DNA from: Casp-actino8 sp965659595
Lineage (GTDB): Bacteria; Actinomycetota; Acidimicrobiia; Acidimicrobiales; Ilumatobacteraceae
Assembly: GCA_965659595.1 (NCBI GenBank)
Contig: CBFHWN010000028.1
Span: 1 to 26,009 of the forward strand
Direction: 5' to 3'
DNA: 26,009 bases
This document shows positions 1-7,741 of the stretch, piece after piece. Under the pieces are notes generated by a model. The model saw nothing but the letters and a program-made list of their open reading frames with translations, was not told the DNA's origin and did no database searches. Made by a program: the position numbers and the translations under genes. Numbering within the stretch: the first letter of the stretch is position 1; every line of letters starts with the position of its first letter.

Positions 1-1110
1 CGACAGCATGTTGTACGAAGCAAGACGCTCGGCGACCTCGCGATCGCTGATGTCGGGAGTGATGGTGGGTTCGGTTTCCAGGCATTGACCAAGTTCCATA
101 CTTGGGGCTTCGCGCAAGAGCCTCTGGAAGTGAACCACACCCAGGTATCGGCCGGTGGGTGGTTTGTACGGGGGTCGGCAGACGAACACCTGAGAAGCGA
201 TGGATACGAGCCACTCGGGGTCGCGGATCTCGGCCAGGGCTTCTGCAACGGTGGAAGTGGGGCCGAGAATGATGATCTCCGGAGTCATGAGACCACCGGC
301 GGTGCCCTCTTCGTAGGAGAGGAGTCGGCGCATCTGCTCGGCGTCCTCGTCGTCCATGGCATCGAGGATGCGGGCGCGCTGCTCGCCGGGCATCTCGGCC
401 AGAAGGTCGGCGAGGTCGTCGCTCTCCATCTCGTCGAGAACGGCGAGCAGTCGGTCCATGTCGAGTCCCTCGATGAGACCCACCTGTTCGGACTCGGGAA
501 GTTCTTCGAGAACGTCGGCCAAGCGGTCGTCGTCCATGGCTTCAGCCAACTGGCGCCGTTGGGCGAGCGGCAAGGAGCGTACGACAGCAGCAACATCGGT
601 GGGGTGCATGTCGTGCAAACGGGCGGCCTCGGCGGCCATCTCGGTGACGGCAGCGAACAACGAAGCGACTTCGACCCATTCGACGAGGCGATGAGTCGGA
701 CGGCGGCGCAATGCGGTTCGCTTGGCCAGACGAACCTGGGCGACTTCCCAACCTCCCGACTTGGAGTCGAGTCGTTCGCGGAGGGCGACATCGGAGACCA
801 TTTCACCGTTCACACGTCGATCGATCACGTCGCGTCCGAGAAGGCGTTCACCCTTTTTGACCTTGAAGGGATTGAGGTCGATGTCCCAGGAACGGAGACG
901 GACACCGTCATCGGAAATCTGTCCGACCTTGCCAGCGTTCACGAAAATTCGTCGACGCTGACTAGTGGCCGTGAAGCCGACGACGCGTGGAGCCGAGCCC
1001 GATCGACCGGGTACGACCACGATGTCGTCGACACGGCCGATACCCGCCCCGCCGGCATCGAGGAGCGGCAAGCGCATGATGCGGAATGCATAGATGAGTT
1101 CGCCGGCCAT
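1..1110 (-). CDS. PRC-barrel / MgtE-N / CBS domain protein (partial, 3' end outside window)
   Basis: The visible 370 codons hold an N-terminal PRC-barrel-like beta domain (about residues 1-140), then an MgtE intracellular N domain made of repeated helical pairs rich in acidic residues (for example ELPESEQVGLIEGLDMD and AEMPGEQRARILDAMDDEDA, about 160-260). A CBS domain begins near GGLMTPEIIILGP. The family resembles the cytosolic magnesium-sensing part of MgtE, but no channel helices are seen before the window ends, so whether it is a soluble sensor or a full transporter is open; actinobacteria commonly carry a soluble PRC/MgtE-N/CBS protein. The ATG at 1108-1110 was chosen because a TAGCCT hexamer lies 6 nt upstream, in the 21-bp gap after the oxidoreductase gene. 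There is no Shine-Dalgarno sequence. The long ORF on the other strand is its antisense shadow. Confidence 0.85.
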   Translation of the reverse strand, partial: MAGELIYAFRIMRLPLLDAGGAGIGRVDDIVVVPGRSGSAPRVVGFTATSQRRRIFVNAGKVGQISDDGVRLRSWDIDLNPFKVKKGERLLGRDVIDRRVNGEMVSDVALRERLDSKSGGWEVAQVRLAKRTALRRRPTHRLVEWVEVASLFAAVTEMAAEAARLHDMHPTDVAAVVRSLPLAQRRQLAEAMDDDRLADVLEELPESEQVGLIEGLDMDRLLAVLDEMESDDLADLLAEMPGEQRARILDAMDDEDAEQMRRLLSYEEGTAGGLMTPEIIILGPTSTVAEALAEIRDPEWLVSIASQVFVCRPPYKPPTGRYLGVVHFQRLLREAPSMELGQCLETEPTITPDISDREVAERLASYNMLS

Positions 1111-1116
1111 GCCGGC

Positions 1117-1122
1117 AGGCTA
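1117..1122 (-). promoter_or_regulatory. -10 hexamer TAGCCT, leaderless promoter of MgtE-N/CBS gene
   Basis: On the minus strand TAGCCT is followed by 6 nt (GCCGGC) and then the ATG. This matches the TAnnnT-6/7 nt-start pattern seen repeatedly in this window. No clear -35 box is seen. Confidence 0.5.
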
Positions 1123-1131
1123 CCGATGGCT

Positions 1132-2187
1132 TCAGGACGTACGGCGGACGATGTCGCGAGCGACGGCTCCGTAGCGGTCGAAACGATCGTGATCACGACC
1201 TGCGTTGTAGAGAACGAGTCGATCGGCGACACCTTCGTACCGGTTCAGTAGTTCGTCGGCCAGTCCGTCCCAGGTCGCCTCGGTGGTGAACACGCCTAGA
1301 TGATCGTCGGTGATCTGCGCTGCCATTCCGGCGAAGTCTCCGGCTTTCTGTCGCTCGCGAATTCGAGCCGTCGTTCCCTCGAATCCGGCCTCGTCCCAGA
1401 TGAACGCATAGTTTGGAGTGCTGCCGTAGAAGCTGAGCATGGCCCGCAGATGTTCTCGTTCGGTGTGGCGTTCTTGGTCGGTGTCGCCAACGATGGTCAT
1501 CACAGGAACGATGATCGAGATGTCGGATGGATTGCGCCCAGCCCTCGACGCACCTTCGGCGACTCGGGGAAGGACGTGGCGCTCGAGGTAACCCAGCTCA
1601 CCGATGGGATGTACGTGCACACCATCGGCAACTTCACCGGCCATGGTCAGCATCCACGGATTCACGGCGGCGATGTCCACCTTGGGGTCCGGTGCATCGA
1701 TGGGCCCTGGACTCCATTGAGGTGTGATGAAGGTGAGTTCGTAGAAGTCACCGTGATGATCGAGGGTTCCGGTGCGAAACGCAGAGAAGCATGCCTTCAC
1801 GGCGAGCACGTAGTCGCGTAATCGCGGACCAGGACGGTCGAAGTCGACTCCGTACCGGCGCACGACGTGCGTCTTCACTTGCGTTCCGAGACCGAGGCGG
1901 AAGCGGCCGCCTGATGCCTCCTGGAGTTCCCACGCCGTCGCCGCTGTCACGAATGGACTTCGCGGGAAGGCCACCGCGACTCCTGTGGACAGGTCGAGTC
2001 CAGGAGCAGCGACCGCAGCGGCCCCGACGTTCAGATAGGCCGTGCGTCCAGCCTCGGTGAACAACAAACCGGAGAACCCAGCCTGTTGAGCCCGTTTGGC
2101 GTGGCTTCCCGTCTTGGCCAGGGGAAGTGGGGTGGTCATGACGTCGACGTGCACGAGAGCAGAGTAGAGCGTGCGCCCCGCGTCCAT
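1132..2187 (-). CDS. LLM-class F420-dependent oxidoreductase (TIGR03617-like)
   Basis: A single-domain luciferase-like (TIM-barrel) oxidoreductase of about 350 residues. Recognisable segments are GFSGLLFTEAGRTAYL near the N terminus, TGVAVAFPRSPF, RFRLGLGTQVKTHVVRRYG and AGEVADGVHVHPIG. Together these fit the actinobacterial F420-dependent LLM subfamily, which transfers hydride using deazaflavin F420; the substrate is unknown. The start is uncertain. ATG at 2187 is used here, but a GTG at 2211 would add 8 residues, and family members usually begin close to the first beta strand. It faces the small zinc-ribbon gene across a very short divergent region, and the MgtE-N/CBS gene follows 21 bp downstream. 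Confidence 0.85.
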   Translation of the reverse strand: MDAGRTLYSALVHVDVMTTPLPLAKTGSHAKRAQQAGFSGLLFTEAGRTAYLNVGAAAVAAPGLDLSTGVAVAFPRSPFVTAATAWELQEASGGRFRLGLGTQVKTHVVRRYGVDFDRPGPRLRDYVLAVKACFSAFRTGTLDHHGDFYELTFITPQWSPGPIDAPDPKVDIAAVNPWMLTMAGEVADGVHVHPIGELGYLERHVLPRVAEGASRAGRNPSDISIIVPVMTIVGDTDQERHTEREHLRAMLSFYGSTPNYAFIWDEAGFEGTTARIRERQKAGDFAGMAAQITDDHLGVFTTEATWDGLADELLNRYEGVADRLVLYNAGRDHDRFDRYGAVARDIVRRTS

Positions 2188-2214
2188 GGACGAACGACCG
2201 ACTTGCTCCACAAC

Positions 2215-2220
2215 TAGGGT
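2215..2220 (+). promoter_or_regulatory. -10 hexamer TAGGGT of the zinc-ribbon gene
   Basis: TAGGGT is followed by 7 nt and then GTG at 2228. On the opposite strand the same bases contain TAGTTG (2211-2216), a weaker candidate for the divergent oxidoreductase gene. Confidence 0.45.
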
Positions 2221-2227
2221 CGGACGC

Positions 2228-2437
2228 GTGCCTGATTCGCTTCCTCTTCTGCCCGACGAATACTCCGTGTGTCCGCGGTGCAGTTCGCGTCATGACGGAC
2301 GTTTTTATGGCCCATGTGAGTCATGTCGTGCCGAATTGAGGGCGACGATGGGAGTCGAGGCGCGCGTGGTCGAAGTTGCCGAATACGAGCCGAAGATGAA
2401 CGTAACGCCGAATGCGGTTGCGCTGAAGGACGACTGA
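2228..2437 (+). CDS. Small zinc-ribbon protein
   Basis: A 69-residue protein with two CxxC knuckles (C15-P-R-C18 and C30-E-S-C33) separated by 11 residues, the layout of a small zinc ribbon. The tail is hydrophilic. The GTG at 2228 is preferred over an in-frame ATG at 2171, because the longer form would overlap the divergent oxidoreductase start and the GTG has a correctly spaced TAGGGT hexamer. Function is unknown: it could bind nucleic acid or be a structural partner. It is a single-gene unit between two luciferase-like monooxygenase genes on the other strand, and that adjacency is the only functional hint. Confidence 0.7.
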   Translation: MPDSLPLLPDEYSVCPRCSSRHDGRFYGPCESCRAELRATMGVEARVVEVAEYEPKMNVTPNAVALKDD

Positions 2438-2450
2438 GAGTCGTCGATTT

Positions 2451-3749
2451 CTAGTCGCCGGCCGTTGTCGGCAACTGCTCGTCGCGCACTCCGCCGCCGG
2501 GACGGAAAGTGGTTTCGCGATCATCGTCACCTTGCTGCATGTTCTGCATCATGGTGACCAGTTCGGCCGACGCTCGCTCGTCGGCCATGATCTTTTGCAT
2601 CACGGCCGCTCCGGCACCCGCCATGAGCGTCGCCTGATTGTCGTTCAGGAATGTCATCGATGCGCGCTGTCTTTCGGTGGTCCGGTTGACCTCCGGAATC
2701 ACGTAACGCGCCACCATGTCCCATGACCGTTGGGTGTTTTCGCGGTTCGCCCAGTCGTGAGCGAAACCGAGCACGACTCCGAAACCTCCGGTGACGTCTT
2801 GCAGATTTCGGATGGCATTGACCAGATCGTCGGGGGTTCCGATCACTGCTGTGCCACCCGAGGTGATTTGTTCAAGGAGTGCCCATTTGTCGTCGACATG
2901 TTGGGCACCCGGTCGACCGAGCGTCCACACGTTGTATTCGTTGTGCCAACGCTGGAGTCCGTCGACGGCCTCGTTGCGCGCTTGCTCGCGTGTCTCGGCT
3001 ATGTGCCAACTCATCATGACGCGCCAGTTCTTGCGATCGACCGATTGACCGTGCTTGACAGCCGACTCCTCAGCAAAGCTCCACTGCGTGGGAAGGGCCG
3101 CGAGACCAGCCGTGCTGTTCGAAGCGATGGAGAGTACGCCACATCCGTACTTGCCGGCCATCTGCATACCTGAGGGCGACAACGTCGAAGCAGTTGCCAT
3201 GGGCATCTGGTCCTGAACGGGGAGAAGTTGGAGCTGGGCGTCGCGCAGGGTGAACCAGTCGCTCTCGTGGCTGAAGCGCTCTTCTCCTCGGAGAAGGCGG
3301 ACGATGACACCCATCGCTTCGTCTTGGCGGTCTCTCTGCACGAGTGGGTCGATCCCGAGTGTCCACGCATCGCTCGGCAGCGCTCCCGGACCGGAGCCGA
3401 ACATGGCGCGTCCCTTCGTCATGTGATCGAGCTGCACGATGCGCTGGGCGACGTTGAAAGGGTGGTGGTAGGGGAGTGAGATCACGCCCGTGCCGAGGCG
3501 GATGTGGGAAGTGCGTTGACCGGCCGCAGCCAGGAACATCTCGGGGGAGGCGATCATCTCCCAGCCACTCGAGTGGTGTTCGCCGCACCAGAACTCGTCG
3601 AAGCCGAGATGGTCGAGATGGGCGGCGAATTCGATGTCGCTCTGGAATTGCAAAGTCGGGTTCTCACCGACGGGGTGGTGGGGCGCGAGGAAGGTCCCGA
3701 ACTGCAGGCGGGGCGGTCGGCCCCCCGGAAGACCGCTGGATGTCGTCAT
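2451..3749 (-). CDS. LLM-class flavin-dependent monooxygenase, limonene 1,2-monooxygenase-like
   Basis: A 432-residue bacterial-luciferase-like protein. The N terminus QFGTFLAPHHPVGENPTLQF, then GFDEFWCGEHHSSGWE, LGTGVISLPYHHPF and MFGSGPGALPSDAWTLGIDP are typical of the flavin-dependent branch that includes limonene 1,2-monooxygenase (LimB) of Rhodococcus. Such enzymes use reduced FMN/FAD and oxygen. The substrate here cannot be read from sequence. After the TIM barrel there is an extra tail of roughly 70 residues rich in Met, Gln and Asp, longer than in typical LimB. The start ATG has TACTCT 6 nt upstream and no ribosome binding site. It is monocistronic, with tRNA-Ala diverging upstream. 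Confidence 0.85.
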   Translation of the reverse strand: MTTSSGLPGGRPPRLQFGTFLAPHHPVGENPTLQFQSDIEFAAHLDHLGFDEFWCGEHHSSGWEMIASPEMFLAAAGQRTSHIRLGTGVISLPYHHPFNVAQRIVQLDHMTKGRAMFGSGPGALPSDAWTLGIDPLVQRDRQDEAMGVIVRLLRGEERFSHESDWFTLRDAQLQLLPVQDQMPMATASTLSPSGMQMAGKYGCGVLSIASNSTAGLAALPTQWSFAEESAVKHGQSVDRKNWRVMMSWHIAETREQARNEAVDGLQRWHNEYNVWTLGRPGAQHVDDKWALLEQITSGGTAVIGTPDDLVNAIRNLQDVTGGFGVVLGFAHDWANRENTQRSWDMVARYVIPEVNRTTERQRASMTFLNDNQATLMAGAGAAVMQKIMADERASAELVTMMQNMQQGDDDRETTFRPGGGVRDEQLPTTAGD

Positions 3750-3755
3750 GGGAAA

Positions 3756-3761
3756 AGAGTA
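3756..3761 (-). promoter_or_regulatory. -10 hexamer TACTCT of the LimB-like gene
   Basis: On the minus strand TACTCT, then TTTCCC, then ATG. The spacing is 6 nt, predicting a leaderless mRNA. Confidence 0.5.
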
Positions 3762-3813
3762 GGTCCGAGGGTTTCTCGTCGTATCAGCGAGAGTTCCGAC
3801 CAGGTCGGGGGGC

Positions 3814-3819
3814 TAATGT
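3814..3819 (+). promoter_or_regulatory. -10 hexamer TAATGT upstream of tRNA-Ala
   Basis: TAATGT lies 13 nt before the mature tRNA 5' end, so the predicted transcript carries a leader of about 7 nt for RNase P removal. No convincing -35 box is seen at 16-18 bp. Confidence 0.4.
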
Positions 3820-3832
3820 GAGGACGCCCTTC

Positions 3833-3909
3833 GGGGACGTAGCTCAGTTGGCTAGAGCACCTGCTTTGCAAGCAGGGGGTCGTGGGTTCGAGTCCCATCG
3901 TCTCCACCA
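3833..3909 (+). tRNA. tRNA-Ala (anticodon UGC)
   Basis: The acceptor GGGGACG pairs with CGTCTCC (one G-U). The D arm contains AGCTCAGTTGGCTAGAGC. The anticodon stem CCTGC/GCAGG closes the loop TTTGCAA with anticodon TGC at 3867-3869. The T arm is GTGGG-TTCGAGT-CCCAT. The discriminator is A3906 and the CCA end is encoded at 3907-3909. Confidence 0.97.
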
Positions 3910-3924
3910 CTTCGGCCATTTTCT

Positions 3925-3978
3925 GCCCACTCTGATGCGCTAGGCACCGAAACCGCTACTCAACGCATCAGGGTGGGC
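3925..3978. terminator. 15-bp stem hairpin between tRNA-Ala and the SPFH gene
   Basis: Arms 3925-3939 (GCCCACTCTGATGCG) and 3964-3978 (CGCATCAGGGTGGGC) pair along all 15 positions, with one G-T pair and a 24-nt loop. It sits between the end of tRNA-Ala and the stop of the convergent SPFH gene (3987), so it can serve both. Only a short T stretch (ACTTTCG) follows on the plus strand, as is common in high-G+C genomes. Confidence 0.6.
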
Positions 3979-3986
3979 ACTTTCGT

Positions 3987-4943
3987 TCAGGTGGTGGGGG
4001 AGGACGGGGCGTCGGCTCGGAAGAGTTCGGCCACACCACCGATGGAGGCCAGAACGTTCGACATGTCGGACGGGACGAAGATCTTCGTGGCCTGACCGTT
4101 GGCGATCGTGCCGAGTGCCTCCAGGTACTTGATCGCAATGAGGTCGTTGGTCGGATCCCCTTCGTGGATCGCCGCGTACACCGACCGGATCGCCTCGGCC
4201 TCACCTTCGGCTTCAGTGATCTGCTTGAACTTCTCGGCTTCGGCCAAGGCCCGAATCGCCGCCGCCTCTCCTTCGGCCTCCAGGATCTGCTGCTGTCGCA
4301 CCGCTTCGGCACGCAGGATCGCCGCCTGTTGTTCACCCTCGGCTCGTGTGATCTCGGCCTGGCGCTGACCCTCGGCAGTGGTGACGGTCGCACGACGTGT
4401 CCGCTCAGCCTTCATCTGCTCGTGCATGGCGTTCATGACGTCGGTGGGCGGGTCGATGCGCTGAATTTCGACACGTTTGACACGCACGCCCCAGGTGTCG
4501 GTCGCGTCGTCGAGGATTTCTCGCAGGTTCGTGTTGATCTTGTCGCGCGACGTGAGTGCCTGATCGAGTTGCATGTCACCGATCAGGTTTCGCAGATTCG
4601 TCTGGGCCAACTTGGTGATCGCCACCATGAAGTTGGCGACGTTGTAGATGAGCCGTTGCGGATCGGTCGGTTCGTAGTACACGACGGCGTCGACGCTCAC
4701 CACGACGTTGTCGGAGGTGATGACTTCTTGCGGGGGAACGTCGATCACCTGCTCGCGCATGTCGACGATGCGCAACTTGTCGATGAACGGCAGGATCAGG
4801 CGAAGACCCGGTTCGGTCGTGGCGTAGTAGCGACCGAGGCGTTCGATCACGCCTCGTTGGTACGGTCGCACGATCTTGACAGCCGATGCCAAGAAGATGA
4901 TGAACAGCAGGAACACTGCTGCGGCGACGATGAACAGGATCAT
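3987..4943 (-). CDS. SPFH/Band-7 (stomatin/paraslipin-like) membrane protein
   Basis: 318 residues. One N-terminal membrane segment (MILFIVAAAVFLLFIIFLAS) is followed by the SPFH domain (KIVRPYQRGVIERLGRYY, GLRLILPFID, VDMREQVIDVPPQEVIT) and then a long Ala/Glu-rich coiled coil with EAEGEA-type repeats (about 185-265). Such proteins oligomerise into membrane scaffolds of the stomatin/QmcA type and act in membrane organisation and protein quality control. The start is the ATG at 4941-4943, which has a strong AAGGAGG (4950-4956) 6 nt upstream. Earlier in-frame codons lie inside nfeD and read as arginine-rich junk. The ATG overlaps the NfeD stop (ATGA), so translation is coupled. NfeD-SPFH pairing is a known conserved module. 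Confidence 0.92.
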   Translation of the reverse strand: MILFIVAAAVFLLFIIFLASAVKIVRPYQRGVIERLGRYYATTEPGLRLILPFIDKLRIVDMREQVIDVPPQEVITSDNVVVSVDAVVYYEPTDPQRLIYNVANFMVAITKLAQTNLRNLIGDMQLDQALTSRDKINTNLREILDDATDTWGVRVKRVEIQRIDPPTDVMNAMHEQMKAERTRRATVTTAEGQRQAEITRAEGEQQAAILRAEAVRQQQILEAEGEAAAIRALAEAEKFKQITEAEGEAEAIRSVYAAIHEGDPTNDLIAIKYLEALGTIANGQATKIFVPSDMSNVLASIGGVAELFRADAPSSPTT

Positions 4944-5413
4944 GGGCGACCTCCTTCGTTCGACATGACGCGTTCGACAACCACTCCGGTTCCTCGAACC
5001 TCGACGACTCGTACCGACGTTCCGGCCGGAATCGACTCGTGATCGAGTGATTCGGCCCTCCATTCCTCACGGCCGATTCGCACCGAACCAGCACCGGTCG
5101 GGCCAGGTGAAATGTCGGCGATGATCGTTCCTTCCTGATGGAGGACGCGTTGCGATCCGACACCGACCGGAGGTTGGATCCGGTCGAGCCGTCGACGCAG
5201 AGGAATGAATGCGAACGAGGTGAGTGCCGCGATTCCGACGAAAAGAATCCATTGGACGCCGACCGAACCGCCGGCGAAGGCGGCGATGGCGGCTGCCAGG
5301 GCTCCGGCTGCGAAGGGCAAGAAGAAAAACGTGCCCGGAGTGAACATCTCACCGATGAGGAATCCGGCGATCACGAGAATCCAGATCCACTGCCAGATGT
5401 CAGAGTCTCCCAT
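4940..5413 (-). CDS. NfeD-family membrane protein
   Basis: 157 residues. The N-terminal half is hydrophobic (WIWILVIAGFLIGEMFTPGTF; FLPFAAGALAAAIAAFAGG; WILFVGIAALTSFAFIPL), giving two or three membrane segments. A C-terminal OB-fold-like beta domain follows (EGTIIADISP, GSVRIGREEWRAESLD, AGTSVRVVEVRGTGVVVE). This is the short NfeD type without the serine-protease domain. NfeD proteins partner with SPFH proteins, and the coupled downstream SPFH gene fits that. The start ATG has TAGCCT 6 nt upstream, so the two-gene mRNA is predicted to be leaderless. It diverges from terC. Confidence 0.9.
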   Translation of the reverse strand: MGDSDIWQWIWILVIAGFLIGEMFTPGTFFFLPFAAGALAAAIAAFAGGSVGVQWILFVGIAALTSFAFIPLRRRLDRIQPPVGVGSQRVLHQEGTIIADISPGPTGAGSVRIGREEWRAESLDHESIPAGTSVRVVEVRGTGVVVERVMSNEGGRP

Positions 5414-5419
5414 GTAGTC

Positions 5420-5425
5420 AGGCTA
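5420..5425 (-). promoter_or_regulatory. -10 hexamer TAGCCT of the nfeD-SPFH operon
   Basis: On the minus strand TAGCCT is followed by GACTAC (6 nt) and the nfeD ATG. Confidence 0.5.
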
Positions 5426-5468
5426 GTTCTCGATTCTGCTCACGTCACCGCGGACGACACATGCGTCG

Positions 5469-5474
5469 TACTGT
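5469..5474 (+). promoter_or_regulatory. -10 hexamer TACTGT of terC
   Basis: TACTGT lies 8 nt before the ATG at 5483. Only 57 bp separate the two divergent -10 region edges and start codons, leaving no room for a yybP-ykoY manganese riboswitch, which sometimes precedes terC-family genes. Confidence 0.4.
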
Positions 5475-5482
5475 GTCGTCAT

Positions 5483-6232
5483 ATGGACTGGATCTCTGAC
5501 CCCACTGCTTGGAGCGCTCTCGCCGCTCTGCTTACCCTCGAGGTCGTCCTCGGTGTCGACAACGTCGTGTTCATCTCGATTCTCGCTTCGAAACTTCCGG
5601 AGGATCAGCAGGATCGTGCTCGTCGCGTCGGTCTTCTGGCCGCTGGCGGAATGCGCATCCTCCTCCTTCTCGGAGTGGGCTGGATCATCACACTGAAAAC
5701 GGAGTTGTTCTCGATCGGATCGGTGGGGTTCAGTGGCAAAGAGCTGATCCTCCTTGCGGGCGGACTGTTCCTCATCTACAAGGCGACGAAGGAGATCCAC
5801 CACAAACTCGAAGGCGACGAAGGTGAGAAATCGTCCAAGGTGGCGCCGACGTTCGCCGCCGTCATCGCCCAGGTGATGATCCTCGACCTCGTCTTCTCGG
5901 TGGACTCGGTGATCACGGCAGTCGGCATGACCACCTACGTGTGGGTGATGGTGATCGCCATCCTCGTGGCGGTCGTGATCATGCTCGTCGCGTCGAAAGG
6001 CATCTATTCCTTCGTGAACGCCCATCCGTCGGTGAAGATGCTCGCCCTGGCGTTCTTGCTCTTGATTGGCACCACCTTGATCGCCGAAGGCTTCGGGCAG
6101 AAGATTCCGAAGGGCTACATCTACGCCGCCATGGCGTTCTCAGTGTTCGTCGAGGTGCTCAACATCGGTACCCGGCGGAAGACGAAGCGAGCTGAGCCCG
6201 TACATCTGCGTGAAGCGATCGTGGAAGCCTGA
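5483..6232 (+). CDS. TerC-family integral membrane protein
   Basis: 249 residues and about seven membrane helices. The TerC hallmarks are present: LTLEVVLGVDNVVFISILASKLP near the N terminus and VMILDLVFSVDSVITAVGM in the middle, each with conserved acidic residues in a helix (EVVLGVDN and DLVFSVDS). TerC-family proteins have been linked to metal (Mn2+) export and to supporting secreted metalloenzymes; here it is probably a metal-ion exporter. ATG 5483 was chosen because the protein aligns with family starts there and because upstream codons lie antisense to nfeD. It ends one base before the stop of the convergent photolyase gene. Confidence 0.9.
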   Translation: MDWISDPTAWSALAALLTLEVVLGVDNVVFISILASKLPEDQQDRARRVGLLAAGGMRILLLLGVGWIITLKTELFSIGSVGFSGKELILLAGGLFLIYKATKEIHHKLEGDEGEKSSKVAPTFAAVIAQVMILDLVFSVDSVITAVGMTTYVWVMVIAILVAVVIMLVASKGIYSFVNAHPSVKMLALAFLLLIGTTLIAEGFGQKIPKGYIYAAMAFSVFVEVLNIGTRRKTKRAEPVHLREAIVEA

Positions 6233-7735
6233 TCACAACTCGCCGCGATCGAGAGCGGCGAGAACCTCGCTCGCCCGCTCTCGCACGGCGTCGAGGTCGC
6301 TCAACTTGAAGGCGGCCCGCACCTGTTGTGCCACCCGGGGATTTCGCCCAAACGTGGGTTCGTGTCGGGCCATGAAGTCCCAATAGAGAGTGGTAAACGG
6401 ACAGGCGTCGTCACCGACTCTCTTCTTGCGGTCGTAATGACATCCCTTGCAGTAGTCGCTCATCTTGTCGATGTAGGCACCACCTGACGCGTAGGGCTTG
6501 GTGGCCATCCGTCCGCCGTCGGCGTACTGCGACATCCCGATGACGTTCGGCACCATGACCCACTCGGAACCGTCGACGAAGTTCTCCCACATCCAGTCGG
6601 TGAGTTGTCGAGGATCGACGCCGGCGATGAGAGAGAAGTTGCCGATGATCATGAGCCTCTGGATGTGGTGGGCATAGGCGCGCTCGTGAACGTCGCCGAG
6701 TGTGGACGCCATGCATCTCATACGTGTGCAACCAGGGTCGGAGAAGACCGGGGGAAGTGGCCGGACCGCACCGAGCGAGTTCTCATGCGCGTAGTCGGGC
6801 ATCCACAGCCAGTAGAGGCCCCAGACGTATTCCCGCCAGCCGATCACTTGGCGGATGAAGCCCTCGGCCGACTCGATCGGCACACGCCCCTCGTCAAAAG
6901 CTTCCTGTACTGCATCGCACACCTCGGCGGGCGAGAGCAGACCGACGTTGAGGTATGGCGACAACAACGAGTGGGCGAGATGCCAGCTTCCAGTGGTCAT
7001 GGCGTCTTCATGCGGACCGAACATCGGCAGCAGAAAGTCGACGAAGTTGCGGAGGCGGCGCAGGGCGCCAGTTCGGGTGGTGGCCCACAATCCGATCGGG
7101 GGCGCTCCGTGACAATGAGCCGAGATGTCGTCGATGACAGCGAGATCGATGGCGTCGAGTTCGTCGGTGAGCGGAGCTGGCCAATGATTCGCGCCGTCCT
7201 TGGGCGGTGGTTGGCGATTCTCGGCGTCGAAGTTCCAGCGACCTCCGATCGGGGAGGCTTCACCAGCCGAAGAGTCCATCAAGTAGTCGAGGCGTGTTCT
7301 CTGCCAGCGGTAGAAGTCCTCCATCTTGAACGACTTGCGACCCGACACCCAGTCGGCGAATTCGTCGTAATGGCACAGGAACTGGTCGGATCGCACGATG
7401 GTGCAATCGAGGTCGCGAACCATCTGCAACCCTCGGAAACTGGCCGGCTCGGTGACGACCACCGAAGTGGGAGAGAAGTCGGAGACGTGGTCGTGGAAAC
7501 CTCGGGTGAGGGAAGTCGACTGTCGATAGTCGACCTCGAAACCCTCGGCTCGCAGATCTTCGGCGAAATGTCTCATCGACGAGATCACGAAATGCGCTCG
7601 CTGCACGTGCCACTTCTTCGACGAGAGCTTGGCCGAACTTTCGACCATGAGGATGCGGTGCGTCGTCGGAGTTGCCCTCCCGAGCGCCCCGAGTGAACGC
7701 CCGAGTTGGTCACCGAGCACCCAGACCGACTCCAC
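6233..7735 (-). CDS. Iron-sulfur cryptochrome/photolyase (PhrB/FeS-BCP type)
   Basis: 500 residues of the bacterial cryptochrome/photolyase class that repairs (6-4) UV photoproducts with FAD and a [4Fe-4S] cluster. The N-terminal alpha/beta antenna domain starts VWVLGDQLG. The FAD domain contains RQVIGWREYVWGLYW, HIQRLMIIGNFSLIAGVDP and WVMVPNVIGMSQYADGG. Cysteines 341, 429, 432 and 445 occur with the same spacing as the published cluster ligands of Agrobacterium PhrB (350, 438, 441, 454), so the cluster is probably intact. The GTG start has TACATT 6 nt upstream, directly after the tadE stop, so it has its own light- or stress-independent-looking leaderless promoter rather than only read-through from the Tad operon. 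It abuts the convergent terC gene with no gap. Confidence 0.95.
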   Translation of the reverse strand: MESVWVLGDQLGRSLGALGRATPTTHRILMVESSAKLSSKKWHVQRAHFVISSMRHFAEDLRAEGFEVDYRQSTSLTRGFHDHVSDFSPTSVVVTEPASFRGLQMVRDLDCTIVRSDQFLCHYDEFADWVSGRKSFKMEDFYRWQRTRLDYLMDSSAGEASPIGGRWNFDAENRQPPPKDGANHWPAPLTDELDAIDLAVIDDISAHCHGAPPIGLWATTRTGALRRLRNFVDFLLPMFGPHEDAMTTGSWHLAHSLLSPYLNVGLLSPAEVCDAVQEAFDEGRVPIESAEGFIRQVIGWREYVWGLYWLWMPDYAHENSLGAVRPLPPVFSDPGCTRMRCMASTLGDVHERAYAHHIQRLMIIGNFSLIAGVDPRQLTDWMWENFVDGSEWVMVPNVIGMSQYADGGRMATKPYASGGAYIDKMSDYCKGCHYDRKKRVGDDACPFTTLYWDFMARHEPTFGRNPRVAQQVRAAFKLSDLDAVRERASEVLAALDRGEL

Positions 7736-7741
7736 GACGCC

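Noticed and set aside
85..1251. 388-aa open frame on the plus strand
   Set aside because: It is antisense to the MgtE-N/CBS gene, whose minus-strand translation carries family motifs; high G+C keeps the other frame open.
4164..5042. 292-aa open frame on the plus strand
   Set aside because: Antisense to the SPFH and NfeD genes; His/Asp-rich with no fold-like pattern.
5426..5482. Manganese (yybP-ykoY) riboswitch before terC
   Set aside because: Only 57 bp are available and the -10 hexamer sits 8 nt before the ATG, leaving no room.
6605..7696. 363-aa open frame on the plus strand
   Set aside because: Antisense to the photolyase gene, whose iron-sulfur cysteines are conserved.
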